Shown here: piece after piece, positions 7,016 to 14,353 of the stretch
Position numbering within the stretch: position 1 is the first letter of the stretch
Layout of the letters: each line of letters begins with the position of its first letter
Assembly (NCBI GenBank): GCA_017439405.1
Contig: JAFSJF010000075.1
Coordinates: 1 to 33,612 of the forward strand
Direction: 5' to 3'
Source of the DNA: Bacteroidales bacterium
Lineage (GTDB): Bacteria; Bacteroidota; Bacteroidia; Bacteroidales; F082
Length of the DNA: 33,612 nt
Program-made: the position numbers and the translations under genes
Notes under the pieces: generated by a model
The model's input: only the letters and a program-made list of their open reading frames with translations
Told to the model about the DNA's origin: nothing
Database searches by the model: none

Positions 7016-8395
7016 ATGCTGTACAGGAAGTTCGAAAATCGCATCGAAGAGTTCTTTCGCAGCGAGCCGAACAAGATCCTTTTGGTGAACGGCGCCCGAC
7101 AGATTGGCAAGTCGTATCTCATCCGGTATGTCGGCAAGAAACTGTTCAAGAACTACGTCGAAATCAACCTCAAGGAAGACAAGGAAAGCCGCGGAATCTT
7201 CGCCACCGTGAGAAGCACAAGCGATTTCTATATCCAATTGGGTGTCATTGCGGGCAATCGCCTCGGCACCAAGGAAAACACCTTGGTTTTTTTGGACGAA
7301 ATCCAAAGTTATCCACACCTGATGACCATGTTGAAGTTTCTGAACCAAGAGGGGCGCTACACCTACGTGGCCAGCGGTTTGCAGTTGGGCGTGGCCTTGA
7401 CGCAGACCGCCTCCGTTCCTATAGGAAGCATTTCAATAGAAGAAATATATCCGCTTGATTTTGAAGAGTTTTTGCTTGCCATGGGTTGCGGACAGGAAAC
7501 CATTGACGGGATAAAGGAAAAGTTTCTCGCGGGAGAATCGCTGAATGAATCCTTGCACAACTACATGTTGCAGCAGTTCAAACTCTATTTGTTGGTCGGC
7601 GGGCTGCCCGAAGCCATCAACAAGTTCTTGGAAAACAGGAATATGGCGCAGGTGAGGAAGGTGCATCGCGACATTCACAACTTATACAGAATCGATGCCT
7701 CGCAATACGACGCGGAGAAGAAACTGCTCATTCGGAAGATTTACGACATGATTCCTTCCTACATGGAGAACAAGAAGAAGCGAATCATCGTGAAGCGCAT
7801 CGAAGAGACCGCCAAGCACAAGCAGTTCAACGACTATGCCGACGAGTTCGAGTATCTGACCAACTCGGGCATTGCCCTTGGCGTGCAAGCCGTTAGCAAC
7901 CCGAGGTTTCTGCTGCTGGAATCGGAGAGCAAGAACCTGCTCAAACTCTACATGAACGATGTTGGGTTGCTGACCAACCTTTTGTATGGCCTCAACATCA
8001 ATGCCGTGCTGCGCGACGAGCGCAGCATCAATCTCGGCTCGGTGTATGAAACGGCGGTGGCGCAAGAGCTTCATGCCCACGGCTTTGCGCTGCATTATTA
8101 CGACAACAAGCAGAAGGGCGAGGTGGACTATCTGATTGACGACTACGAGCACCTGACCGTGTTGCCCATTGAGGTGAAGTCGGGCAAGGACTACACCGTG
8201 CACAGTGCCTTGAACAATTTCATAAACACGCCCGACTACCACATCCAAAATGCCGTGGTGCTGAGCAACGAGCGAGAAATTTACATGAAAAACGGCATCA
8301 CCTATCTGCCTGTTTACTATTGCATGTTCTATCAACGGGATTTCGTGCGGGATGAAGGAGCGTTGATTGTGCCGGAGATCAATTATCCATCATAA
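7016..8395 (+). CDS. AAA ATPase with C-terminal DUF4143 nuclease-like domain
   Basis: 459 residues. Walker A is NGARQIGKSYL near residue 25 and Walker B is TLVFLDEIQ near residue 95. The C-terminal DUF4143 domain carries a PD-(D/E)xK-like pattern: GEVDYLID, then LPIEVKSGK (about residues 370-395). The family is abundant and frequently horizontally moved in Bacteroidales and archaea; its biological function is unproven, with roles in mobile elements or defence suggested. Its 3' end overlaps the convergent GIY-YIG gene by 13 bp. It sits in an accessory patch with the remnant of a second, different DUF4143 gene. Confidence 0.9.
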   Translation: MLYRKFENRIEEFFRSEPNKILLVNGARQIGKSYLIRYVGKKLFKNYVEINLKEDKESRGIFATVRSTSDFYIQLGVIAGNRLGTKENTLVFLDEIQSYPHLMTMLKFLNQEGRYTYVASGLQLGVALTQTASVPIGSISIEEIYPLDFEEFLLAMGCGQETIDGIKEKFLAGESLNESLHNYMLQQFKLYLLVGGLPEAINKFLENRNMAQVRKVHRDIHNLYRIDASQYDAEKKLLIRKIYDMIPSYMENKKKRIIVKRIEETAKHKQFNDYADEFEYLTNSGIALGVQAVSNPRFLLLESESKNLLKLYMNDVGLLTNLLYGLNINAVLRDERSINLGSVYETAVAQELHAHGFALHYYDNKQKGEVDYLIDDYEHLTVLPIEVKSGKDYTVHSALNNFINTPDYHIQNAVVLSNEREIYMKNGITYLPVYYCMFYQRDFVRDEGALIVPEINYPS

Positions 8396-9057
8396 GAGGA
8401 TTTTGCTTTTTCCATCTCGGTTCTCAAATCATCCAATACTTTCCCGTTGTAACTGAAAAATTTGGCACCTTGATAGGCACCGGAAGTGTTTCGCTTTTCA
8501 ACAGGCATAAATGTCCCCACAAATGGAGATAATTTGTAAATTCGCCCTTCGTATTCGATTTGGTCGTCACCAGCGACCTTCACTTTTATTCCCGTAGGAA
8601 TAAACGTCAGAATTGCACCAATTGGGATGTTCACCATGTTAAATTTAAAGCGCGGCCTCATTTTTTTATGGGTCTCACCATCAGACGTTTTTGCGTCTCG
8701 TTTTTGGATGGGTTGATTGTCCTCATAAAGAATCACTTCTGCGTCATCAACCGTCATGGCAATATCATTGAAAATATCAAGTGCCACCTGTGGAGCAACA
8801 TTGAAGAACTCGCGATTCTGCCTGATTCGCAAATCAGTCAAGCGGTCAATAGTTTTATGAACCAATTTCTCTACCTCATTATATTTGCAAGTTTTCATGG
8901 TCGCAAAAATCTCAAATGGCAATGGAACTGCCGTATTATCCAATTCCTTCGACCGCACATCAACTGGACGCGAACTCTTCCCAATCTTAACCCAATCTTC
9001 TTTGAAACTTGGATTGGTTAGGATATACACATAGCCTTGTTTAGAATCATCTTGCAT
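8383..9057 (-). CDS. GIY-YIG family protein with probable RAMA/DUF4357-like C-terminus
   Basis: 224 residues from the ATG at 9057. An ATG at 9084 is rejected because it lies inside the TACTTTTG promoter box. Residues 7-90 (GYVYILTNPSFKEDWVKIGK, then SRPVDVRSKELDN) match the T5orf172/MUG113 branch of GIY-YIG nucleases, in which GYVYI and KIG replace the classical motifs. Residues about 150-215 (IPIGAILTFIPTGIKVKV, EYEGRIYKLSPFVGTFM, GAKFFSYNGKVLDDL) look like the RAMA/DUF4357 fold found on restriction-modification-associated proteins. A modification-sensing nuclease or DNA-binding protein is an inference. It stands alone with its own promoter and overlaps the DUF4143 ATPase tail to tail. Confidence 0.72.
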   Translation of the reverse strand: MQDDSKQGYVYILTNPSFKEDWVKIGKSSRPVDVRSKELDNTAVPLPFEIFATMKTCKYNEVEKLVHKTIDRLTDLRIRQNREFFNVAPQVALDIFNDIAMTVDDAEVILYEDNQPIQKRDAKTSDGETHKKMRPRFKFNMVNIPIGAILTFIPTGIKVKVAGDDQIEYEGRIYKLSPFVGTFMPVEKRNTSGAYQGAKFFSYNGKVLDDLRTEMEKAKSSYDG

Positions 9058-9081
9058 GGTTGCATTGTTTTTTGTTGGCGA

Positions 9082-9089
9082 CAAAAGTA
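9082..9089 (-). promoter_or_regulatory. -7 box (TACTTTTG) deciding the GIY-YIG start
   Basis: Minus-strand TACTTTTG overlaps an upstream in-frame ATG at 9084, so translation must begin at 9057 if this promoter is used. Confidence 0.6.
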
Positions 9090-9117
9090 CAACTTTTTTC
9101 TTTTTTAACCAAAGACC

Positions 9118-9316
9118 TTACAAATGCCCCACATAATACACCGGCAAGCAAGTAACAACCTCGTCTTTTTGATAGTCCTTGGTATAAAGCAGAATGCGCT
9201 CCCCGATGCGCGAAGGATATTTCTTGCAGAACTCGTCCAAGGATTTGTGGGTTTTATAGCCCGACGACTTTACTTCGATGGGAACGATTTTGTTGCCTCG
9301 CGAGAGAAAAAATCGT
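9118..9316 (-). pseudogene. C-terminal remnant of a DUF4143 ATPase
   Basis: The minus strand reads FFLSRGNKIVPIEVKSSGYK, then THKSLDEFCKKYPSRIGERI and ends LPVYYVGHL with a stop at 9118-9120. This is the tail of a DUF4143 protein with the (D)FxxxxxxxIPIEVKS nuclease-like motif. The expected acidic residue before FF is replaced by arginine and nothing upstream is homologous, so the break falls near 9316 and roughly 85% of the gene is missing. Its sequence differs from the tails of the two intact DUF4143 genes here, so it comes from a third lineage. Confidence 0.8.
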
Positions 9317-9346
9317 AAAAAACGTTTCTGTATAAAGAAAAATGCC

Positions 9347-9354
9347 TATTTTTG
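9347..9354 (+). promoter_or_regulatory. -7 box (TATTTTTG) for a short transcript
   Basis: Plus-strand TATTTTTG matches TAnnTTTG; the next thing downstream is a hairpin with a T-run, not a gene. Confidence 0.5.
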
Positions 9355-9360
9355 CAGCAA

Positions 9361-9412
9361 CAAACTTACCCCGCTTCCCGCAAGAACAGCGCGCTTAGGG
9401 TAAGTCTTTTTT
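9361..9412 (+). ncRNA. Candidate small RNA or attenuator
   Basis: Starting about 7 bp after the -7 box, about 50 nt hold CTTACCC (9365-9371) and GGGTAAG (9398-9404) as perfect 7-bp arms with a partly self-pairing interior (CGC...GCG), followed by TCTTTTTTTATT. This has the layout promoter, structured body, intrinsic terminator. The downstream gene at 9503 has its own promoter at 9452-9482, so this unit appears independent. No known RNA family is recognised. Confidence 0.45.
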
Positions 9413-9451
9413 TATTATGTTTTGGCAACTGTAGATTTGTCTTTTAAGGAT

Positions 9452-9482
9452 TTTGCGCTTCAGCGAAAAACCCGTACCTTTG
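9452..9482 (+). promoter_or_regulatory. Complete -33/-7 promoter for the 9503 gene
   Basis: TTTG at 9452-9455 and TACCTTTG at 9475-9482, spaced 19 bp. It excludes the longer in-frame start at 9422 and supports the ATG at 9503. Confidence 0.7.
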
Positions 9483-9502
9483 CCGCAAAATTCAAACGAA
9501 CA

Positions 9503-10021
9503 ATGAACACCTGGATTATCTATTCACTGATGGGCGCGGGGCTGCTGCTGATGGTCGCCGCTATGATACTTTTGTCCCGACTGATTAGGATGAAAGATGC
9601 CGAACTCCGCAACGGAAGCAAAATGGAACTGAAGGTGCAAGCCTTGAAAATCATCATGCCGCTGAAGGTGCAAGCCTACGAGCGTTTCCTGCTCTATCTC
9701 GAAAGAGCCCAACTGCCGCAACTGGTGAAGCGCGTCTATGTGCCAGGCATGGAGAAGGGCGCGTTCCATCTGCAACTGATTCAGAACGTGCGCGAGGAGT
9801 TTGAGCATAACCTTGCCCAACAGCTTTATGTCTCCAATGCCACTTGGACTGCCGTTGTGAACGCTAAGGAAGAGCTTGTCAACCAAATTAATACGACTTT
9901 TGAACAGTTGAAGGACGAGGAGGACATCGCTATCCTCGCGCAGAGCCTCGTGGCCTTGCCCAATCCTATGGTCGAGCAGGCCGTTGCCGTCTTGAAACGC
10001 GATTTTGAGAGATTGCTCTAA
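9503..10021 (+). CDS. Conserved single-pass membrane protein, function unknown
   Basis: 172 residues. One N-terminal transmembrane helix (WIIYSLMGAGLLLMVAAMIL), then a cytoplasmic, helical, charged domain: KMELKVQALKIIMPLKVQAY, ERFLLYLERAQLPQL, VREEFEHNLAQQLYVSNATW. The pattern resembles a small uncharacterised Bacteroidetes membrane family (possibly DUF7935; name not certain). It precedes lpxD by 120 bp on the same strand and no promoter box is evident for lpxD, so it may head the lipid A operon. Confidence 0.7.
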   Translation: MNTWIIYSLMGAGLLLMVAAMILLSRLIRMKDAELRNGSKMELKVQALKIIMPLKVQAYERFLLYLERAQLPQLVKRVYVPGMEKGAFHLQLIQNVREEFEHNLAQQLYVSNATWTAVVNAKEELVNQINTTFEQLKDEEDIAILAQSLVALPNPMVEQAVAVLKRDFERLL

Positions 10022-10103
10022 GGACACGAGACTTCGGGACACGAGACTCGGGACAATCCCCCAAGTCCCGCGTCTCGAAGTCCCGCGTCTCGCGTCAAAT
10101 AAT
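10021..10103. repeat. GGGACTTCGAGAC-type repeat, copy 2, imperfect hairpin
   Basis: GGACACGAGACTTCGGGACACGAGACTCGGGAC on one side and AGTCCCGCGTCTCGAAGTCCCGCGTCTCG on the other (each given here only as description of arms) form an imperfect inverted repeat around AATCCCCCA, filling the gap before lpxD. Confidence 0.75.
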
Positions 10104-10141
10104 AAACCCTACATTTTTCCGTTATACCCCAAACCTAAACA

Positions 10142-11185
10142 ATGAAATTCACCGCTACGCAAATCGCAGAGCTGCTCGAAGGCCGGGTGGAAGGCAACCC
10201 CAACGCCGAAGTCTGGAATGTGGCCAAAATCGAGGAAGGCGCTCCCGGAATGTTGAGCTTCTTAGCCAATCCGAAATACACGCACTACATTTATGAAACC
10301 CAGTCGTCCGTGGTCATCGTGAACGACGATTTCGAAGCCACTGCACCCATCCGAGCCACGCTGATTCGTGTGCCGGATGCCTACGCCTCGTTTGCCAAGT
10401 TGCTGGCTTTTTACGACCAGATGAGCCAAAACAAGCAGGGCGTTTCGTCCTTGGCTTTCGTTTCAAAAACGGCGCAATGTGGTGAAAACCTGTATCTTGG
10501 CGAGTTCGCCTTCGTGGGCGAACATGCCAAAATCGGGAACAACGTGAAGCTTTATCCGCAAGTTTACGTCGGAGACGGCTGTGTCATCGGCGACAACACG
10601 ACCTTGTATCCAGGCGTAAAGCTTTATCGAAACACGGTTGTCGGTAAAAACTGCATCCTTCATGCGGGCGTGGTGCTCGGCGCGGATGGTTTCGGCTTCG
10701 CGCCGCAGCCCGATGGGCATTACGAGAAGATTCCGCAGGTGGGTAATGTGGTCGTCGAGGATAACGTGGAAATCGGGGCTAACACGACCATCGACCGCTC
10801 CACGATGGGCTCGACGCGCGTCCATAAGGGCGTGAAAATCGACAATTTGGTGCATTTGGCGCATAACGTGGAGGTGGGCGAGAACACCGCCATGGCGGCT
10901 CAGGTGGGCGTGAGCGGCTCGACGCATATCGGCAAGAATTGCGTGATTGGCGGACAGTCGGGCTTCGTGGGCCATATCAGCATCGCCGACGGGTCGCAGT
11001 TTGGCGGACAGAGTGGCATCATGGGCAGCATCAAGGAAGAAAACCAGCGATTTATGGGTACTCCGATTCAGCCCTTGCGCCAGTATCTGGTCTCCAACGC
11101 CCGTTTCCGCCATATCGACGAGATGGCGCGTAAGCTCGAAAAACTTGAAAAGGAGCTGGCAGCATTGAAGGACAAAAACGCCTAA
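10142..11185 (+). CDS. lpxD: UDP-3-O-acylglucosamine N-acyltransferase
   Basis: 347 residues, the usual length. LpxD transfers a 3-hydroxyacyl chain from ACP to the amino group of UDP-3-O-acyl-glucosamine, the third step of lipid A synthesis. The N-terminal domain ([40 protein letters not shown]) binds uridine; residues about 110-310 are hexapeptide repeats of a left-handed beta-helix ([20 protein letters not shown]). The catalytic histidine is in [20 protein letters not shown]. The C-terminal helix [20 protein letters not shown] likely binds ACP. Followed by lpxC and lpxA. Confidence 0.96.
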   Translation: MKFTATQIAELLEGRVEGNPNAEVWNVAKIEEGAPGMLSFLANPKYTHYIYETQSSVVIVNDDFEATAPIRATLIRVPDAYASFAKLLAFYDQMSQNKQGVSSLAFVSKTAQCGENLYLGEFAFVGEHAKIGNNVKLYPQVYVGDGCVIGDNTTLYPGVKLYRNTVVGKNCILHAGVVLGADGFGFAPQPDGHYEKIPQVGNVVVEDNVEIGANTTIDRSTMGSTRVHKGVKIDNLVHLAHNVEVGENTAMAAQVGVSGSTHIGKNCVIGGQSGFVGHISIADGSQFGGQSGIMGSIKEENQRFMGTPIQPLRQYLVSNARFRHIDEMARKLEKLEKELAALKDKNA

Positions 11186-11207
11186 AAGCGAGCCTACTGA
11201 AGTTTTT

Positions 11208-11238
11208 TTTGCACGTAATAGAATAATTCCTATCTTTG
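11208..11238 (+). promoter_or_regulatory. Complete -33/-7 promoter for lpxC
   Basis: TTTG at 11208-11211 and TATCTTTG at 11231-11238, spaced 19 bp. Predicted start near 11245, so lpxC begins at 11281, not at the ATG at 11236 that overlaps the box. Confidence 0.75.
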
Positions 11239-11280
11239 CACGTTTTTTTGTGGAAAGTTATCCACGAATATGAGTTTTTT

Positions 11281-12192
11281 ATGGAGAAACAATGTACGCT
11301 CAAAAATAAAGTCAGTGTCAAAGGTGCAGGGTTGCACACGCGTCAGTGCGGAACGCTCACCTTTAACCCGGCTCCGATAAATTCAGGAATCCGTTTTCGT
11401 AGAATCGACCTTGAAAATCAGCCTATTATTGAAGCAGATGTCGACAACGTCATCGACACAGCCCGTGGCACAACCCTCGGCAAAGGTGGTGTGAAGATAT
11501 TTACCGTCGAGCATGTGTTGGCCTCTTTGCGAGGCATGGGAATCGATAACGTTCTGATTGACATTGATGTGGAAGAGACTCCCATCATGGACGGCAGCGG
11601 AAAGTTTTTCGTCGAGGCCATTCATCAGGCGGGTATTGTCGAACAGAATGCCCCTCGCAATTATCTCGTCATCGAGGAGCCGATTTCCTATCGAAACGAA
11701 GTTTTGGGCATCGAATTGAGGATTGAACCTTGCGACCACTTCGAAATCGACGTGAAGGTGAAGTACAACACGAGGGTCTTGGACGAGCAACACGCTTCAT
11801 TGCACGACCTGAATGACTTCGAAAACGAGATTGCGCCGTGCCGCACCTTCGTTTTCCTTCACGAACTTGAGACGCTCATCAGCCGCAATCTTATCAAGGG
11901 AGGCGACCTGACCAATGCCATCGTGTTCGTCAACCGAAACGTTTCAGCAGAGGAACTCGACCATATCGCCGCTTTCTTCAAGAAGCCGAAAGTCACGGTG
12001 AAGGAAGGCGGCATCCTGAACAACGTGGAACTCTATTTCGACAATGAGCCCGCCCGCCACAAGCTTTTGGATGTCATCGGCGACTTGACTTTGGTCGGAC
12101 GTCCCATCAAGGGCAAGGTGACGGCGATGAAGCCTGGACACTTCTCCAACACTTCTTTCGCAAGGAAGATCAAGCACACCTTATTATATTAG
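11281..12192 (+). CDS. lpxC: UDP-3-O-acyl-N-acetylglucosamine deacetylase, without FabZ domain
   Basis: 303 residues from the ATG at 11281. LpxC is the zinc-dependent, committed step of lipid A synthesis. The zinc ligands are visible: FTVEHVLASL, and HKLLDVIGDL with the second histidine and aspartate; the acid/base histidine is in KPGHFSNTSFARK. In Bacteroidetes LpxC is normally the N-terminal half of a bifunctional LpxC-FabZ protein of about 460 residues. Here the reading frame ends at HTLLY with a TAG right after the LpxC domain, and the next gene lpxA begins 68 bp on, so FabZ is neither fused nor adjacent. The gap contains a dispersed repeat. The LpxC domain itself looks complete. Confidence 0.95.
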   Translation: MEKQCTLKNKVSVKGAGLHTRQCGTLTFNPAPINSGIRFRRIDLENQPIIEADVDNVIDTARGTTLGKGGVKIFTVEHVLASLRGMGIDNVLIDIDVEETPIMDGSGKFFVEAIHQAGIVEQNAPRNYLVIEEPISYRNEVLGIELRIEPCDHFEIDVKVKYNTRVLDEQHASLHDLNDFENEIAPCRTFVFLHELETLISRNLIKGGDLTNAIVFVNRNVSAEELDHIAAFFKKPKVTVKEGGILNNVELYFDNEPARHKLLDVIGDLTLVGRPIKGKVTAMKPGHFSNTSFARKIKHTLLY

Positions 12193-12258
12193 ACACGCGA
12201 TGCGGGACTTCGTGACGCGAGACATCGGACTGAAAAACCGGAAACTGCAAACTATCAA
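12193..12258. repeat. Composite repeat in the lpxC-lpxA gap
   Basis: 12193-12232 carries GATGCGGGACTTCGTGACGC and CGAGACATCGG words of the GGGAC/GAGAC family. 12236-12258 reads CCGGAAACTGCAAACTATCA then ACT, directly before the lpxA ATG, a copy of the AAACTGCnAACTATCAACT family. Confidence 0.7.
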
Positions 12259-12260
12259 CT

Positions 12261-13046
12261 ATGAACTTAGCCTACATCCATCCCAACGCCCGCATTGCGG
12301 ATGACGTGAAAATCGAACCGTTTGCTTGGATTGGCGAGGATGTGGAAATCGGGTCTGGCACTTGGATTGGCCCTAATGTGACCGTCATGGACGGTGCTCG
12401 CATTGGCAGGAACTGCAAGATTTTCCCAGGCGCCGTGATTTCGGCTATACCCCAAGATTTAAAATATCAAGGTGAGACCACCTATTGCTTTATCGGCGAC
12501 GGCACGACGGTGCGCGAGTCGGCAACGGTCAACAAAGGCACGGCGGCCTCCGGCAAGACCGTGGTGGGCAAGGAATGCCTGCTGATGGCCTTCACCCATG
12601 TGGCGCACGATTGCGTCCTCGGCGACCATGTCATCATGGCCAATGCAGCCACTTTGGCAGGCCACATTGCCGTCGATGACTGGGCTATTTTCGGCGGTTT
12701 GGCGGCGGTGAGCCAGTTTTGTCGCATTGGGGCGCATGTGATGATTTCGGGCGGAGCGTTGGTGAATAAGGACATTCCGCCGTTTGTGAAGACGGGGCCG
12801 GGTCATCCGGTGTGCTATGCCGGAGTCAATTCCATCGGACTGATGCGTCGCGGCTTTTCGCGCGATCGCATCAACGCCATTCAGGATGTGTATCGCGTGA
12901 TTTATAGCGTGGGCATGAACATCAGCCAGTCGATGGATTATATCCGCGAACACCTCCCCGTTTCGGAAGATCGCGATTTCATCCTCAATTTCATCGAAGG
13001 CTCCAAAATCGGCATCATGAAGAATGCCGTGGGACGAGAAGAATAA
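12261..13046 (+). CDS. lpxA: Acyl-ACP:UDP-GlcNAc O-acyltransferase
   Basis: 261 residues, normal length. LpxA performs the first, reversible acylation of UDP-GlcNAc in lipid A synthesis. Hexapeptide repeats occupy the first 180 residues (IHPNARIADDVKIEPFAWIG), with the catalytic histidine in AFTHVAHDCVLG, the acyl-chain region VNKGTAASGKTVVG, and the product-binding NSIGLMRRGFSRDRINAI in the C-terminal helical part. It ends 2 bp from the convergent glycosyltransferase stop. The start codon directly follows a repeat of the AACTATCAACT family. Confidence 0.96.
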   Translation: MNLAYIHPNARIADDVKIEPFAWIGEDVEIGSGTWIGPNVTVMDGARIGRNCKIFPGAVISAIPQDLKYQGETTYCFIGDGTTVRESATVNKGTAASGKTVVGKECLLMAFTHVAHDCVLGDHVIMANAATLAGHIAVDDWAIFGGLAAVSQFCRIGAHVMISGGALVNKDIPPFVKTGPGHPVCYAGVNSIGLMRRGFSRDRINAIQDVYRVIYSVGMNISQSMDYIREHLPVSEDRDFILNFIEGSKIGIMKNAVGREE

Positions 13047-13048
13047 GG

Positions 13049-14182
13049 TTATTCTATCATCGGTTTATAGGCTTCAAGTATTTGCCGTCCAATGTTTTGG
13101 GAGGCAAATGACTTTATGGCGTAGTCGCGAATGGCCTCGCGGTCGTATTCGTTACTATGGTCGAGCAACTGGTTCATGCCTTGCCATAGCGCGTTTTCGT
13201 CGCCTTGCGGGATGAGGATGCCGCGCTCAGGCGAGACGATTTCGGCAATGCCACCGACGGAAGTGCTCAAAACCGGCACTCCGCTCGCAAAAGCCTCCAC
13301 GATGACGCAAGGCAGGTTCTCGAAGTTGGAGAACAGCACGAAGAAGTCGGCGTTTTGGTATGCTTCGGCGACTTCGGCAGAGGTCTTCTTGCCGTGGAAT
13401 ATGACGCAGTCCTCCAAATGGTGCTTTTTCACAAAGGCCTTGAATTCAGTGGCTTCGTAGTCGTGGATGACGTGTAACTCGAAGTCGTCGCGTTGCTGTC
13501 TTAGCCTTTCGATAACACGAAGGATACCGCTGAAATTCTTGGCTTCATCGCGCAGGGTGGAGATGTGTAGGATGTGTTTCTTTTGTTTCGCTTTGCCTTC
13601 GCCCAAACGGAACATGTCCGTATTCACCAGATTGTAAATCACCTTGAAACGGTTCTTTACGCCGTGCCCTTCCATGCAGCGTTGCAAGTCGAGGCTGACG
13701 GGCATGATGAGTGAGGCGTTGTTGGCAATTTTGACGATTTTCCGCTTCAATTTCCCCACTAAAACGTCCTTGTTCTGAGGTTGATATATTGTCCAATGCT
13801 CGGTCAAGACATATTTGTAGCCATAGAGTTTCTTCCACAACAAAGCCACTTGCCCAAGCGGATAAGCCACATGCAGATGCACCAAATCAGGCTCGAAAAA
13901 ACGCTTTTTGATGTACTTCAGGCCGTATTGGTACATCCGCAGCATCTTGAGTTTTCGGATGGCATTGATTTTCGGCGGACGGATATAGATCTGCACATGG
14001 GTGTGGTGTGCGCCTTCAATCTCCTTGACCTCAAGGGATTGCGTCATGTCCTTGCCATCGCAGACGGAGAGGATGACGGAATGACATTCCTCGGGCAGTG
14101 CGTCGATCATTCGGACGCAGAAGTTGCCCAGGGTGGGGTCGTCGGGCGTGGGGAACCAGCTTAGGAGGTGCAGGATGTTCAT
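13049..14182 (-). CDS. Glycosyltransferase, GT4 family
   Basis: 377 residues, GT-B fold. N-terminal domain begins NILHLLSWFPTPDDPTLGNF; a HLHVAYPLGQVALL segment lies in the acceptor half. The C-terminal Rossmann domain holds HILHISTLRDEAKNFSGILR and the EX7E nucleotide-sugar motif in SNFENLPCVIVEAFASGVPV. GT4 enzymes build LPS, capsule or O-antigen from nucleotide-activated sugars at the inner membrane; the sugar is not predictable. It follows a methyltransferase and a flippase on the same strand, suggesting a surface glycan locus. Its ATG is immediately preceded by an AACTGCCAACT repeat. Confidence 0.9.
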   Translation of the reverse strand: MNILHLLSWFPTPDDPTLGNFCVRMIDALPEECHSVILSVCDGKDMTQSLEVKEIEGAHHTHVQIYIRPPKINAIRKLKMLRMYQYGLKYIKKRFFEPDLVHLHVAYPLGQVALLWKKLYGYKYVLTEHWTIYQPQNKDVLVGKLKRKIVKIANNASLIMPVSLDLQRCMEGHGVKNRFKVIYNLVNTDMFRLGEGKAKQKKHILHISTLRDEAKNFSGILRVIERLRQQRDDFELHVIHDYEATEFKAFVKKHHLEDCVIFHGKKTSAEVAEAYQNADFFVLFSNFENLPCVIVEAFASGVPVLSTSVGGIAEIVSPERGILIPQGDENALWQGMNQLLDHSNEYDREAIRDYAIKSFASQNIGRQILEAYKPMIE

Positions 14183-14353
14183 TAGTTGGCAGTTTGTAGT
14201 TGTTAGTTGTTTAGTTAGCGGGGATTGAAATCGCCCGTTGACATCTTGTCGCCCTTTCAGGGCTTTGCTTCTTGTCGCTTCGCGTTTCCCCCTTTTAAGG
14301 GGGTGCCCGCAGGGTGGGGGATTAAAAAAGCACGAAGCAGTCCAGACCTAAGT
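14183..14353. repeat. Repeat-filled gap: AACTGCCAACT family and C5/G5 hairpin
   Basis: 14183-14217 is the AACTGCCAACTA family, in sense with the downstream GT4 gene. 14288-14303 is CCCCCTTTTAAGGGGG, followed by TGCCCGCAGGGTGGGGG, related to 151-188. A CTTGTCGC word occurs twice (14246-14253, 14273-14280). No gene is seen. Confidence 0.65.

Noticed and set aside
7016-8395. The ATPase plus GIY-YIG gene as a two-gene defence operon
   Set aside because: The genes are convergent with separate promoters, so they are not co-transcribed.
9124-9318. A plus-strand 64-residue protein
   Set aside because: It is the antisense shadow of the DUF4143 remnant, whose minus-strand translation has clear family motifs.
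14183-14353. A structured RNA or riboswitch upstream of the GT4 gene
   Set aside because: The region is explained by two dispersed repeats; I see no known riboswitch core.
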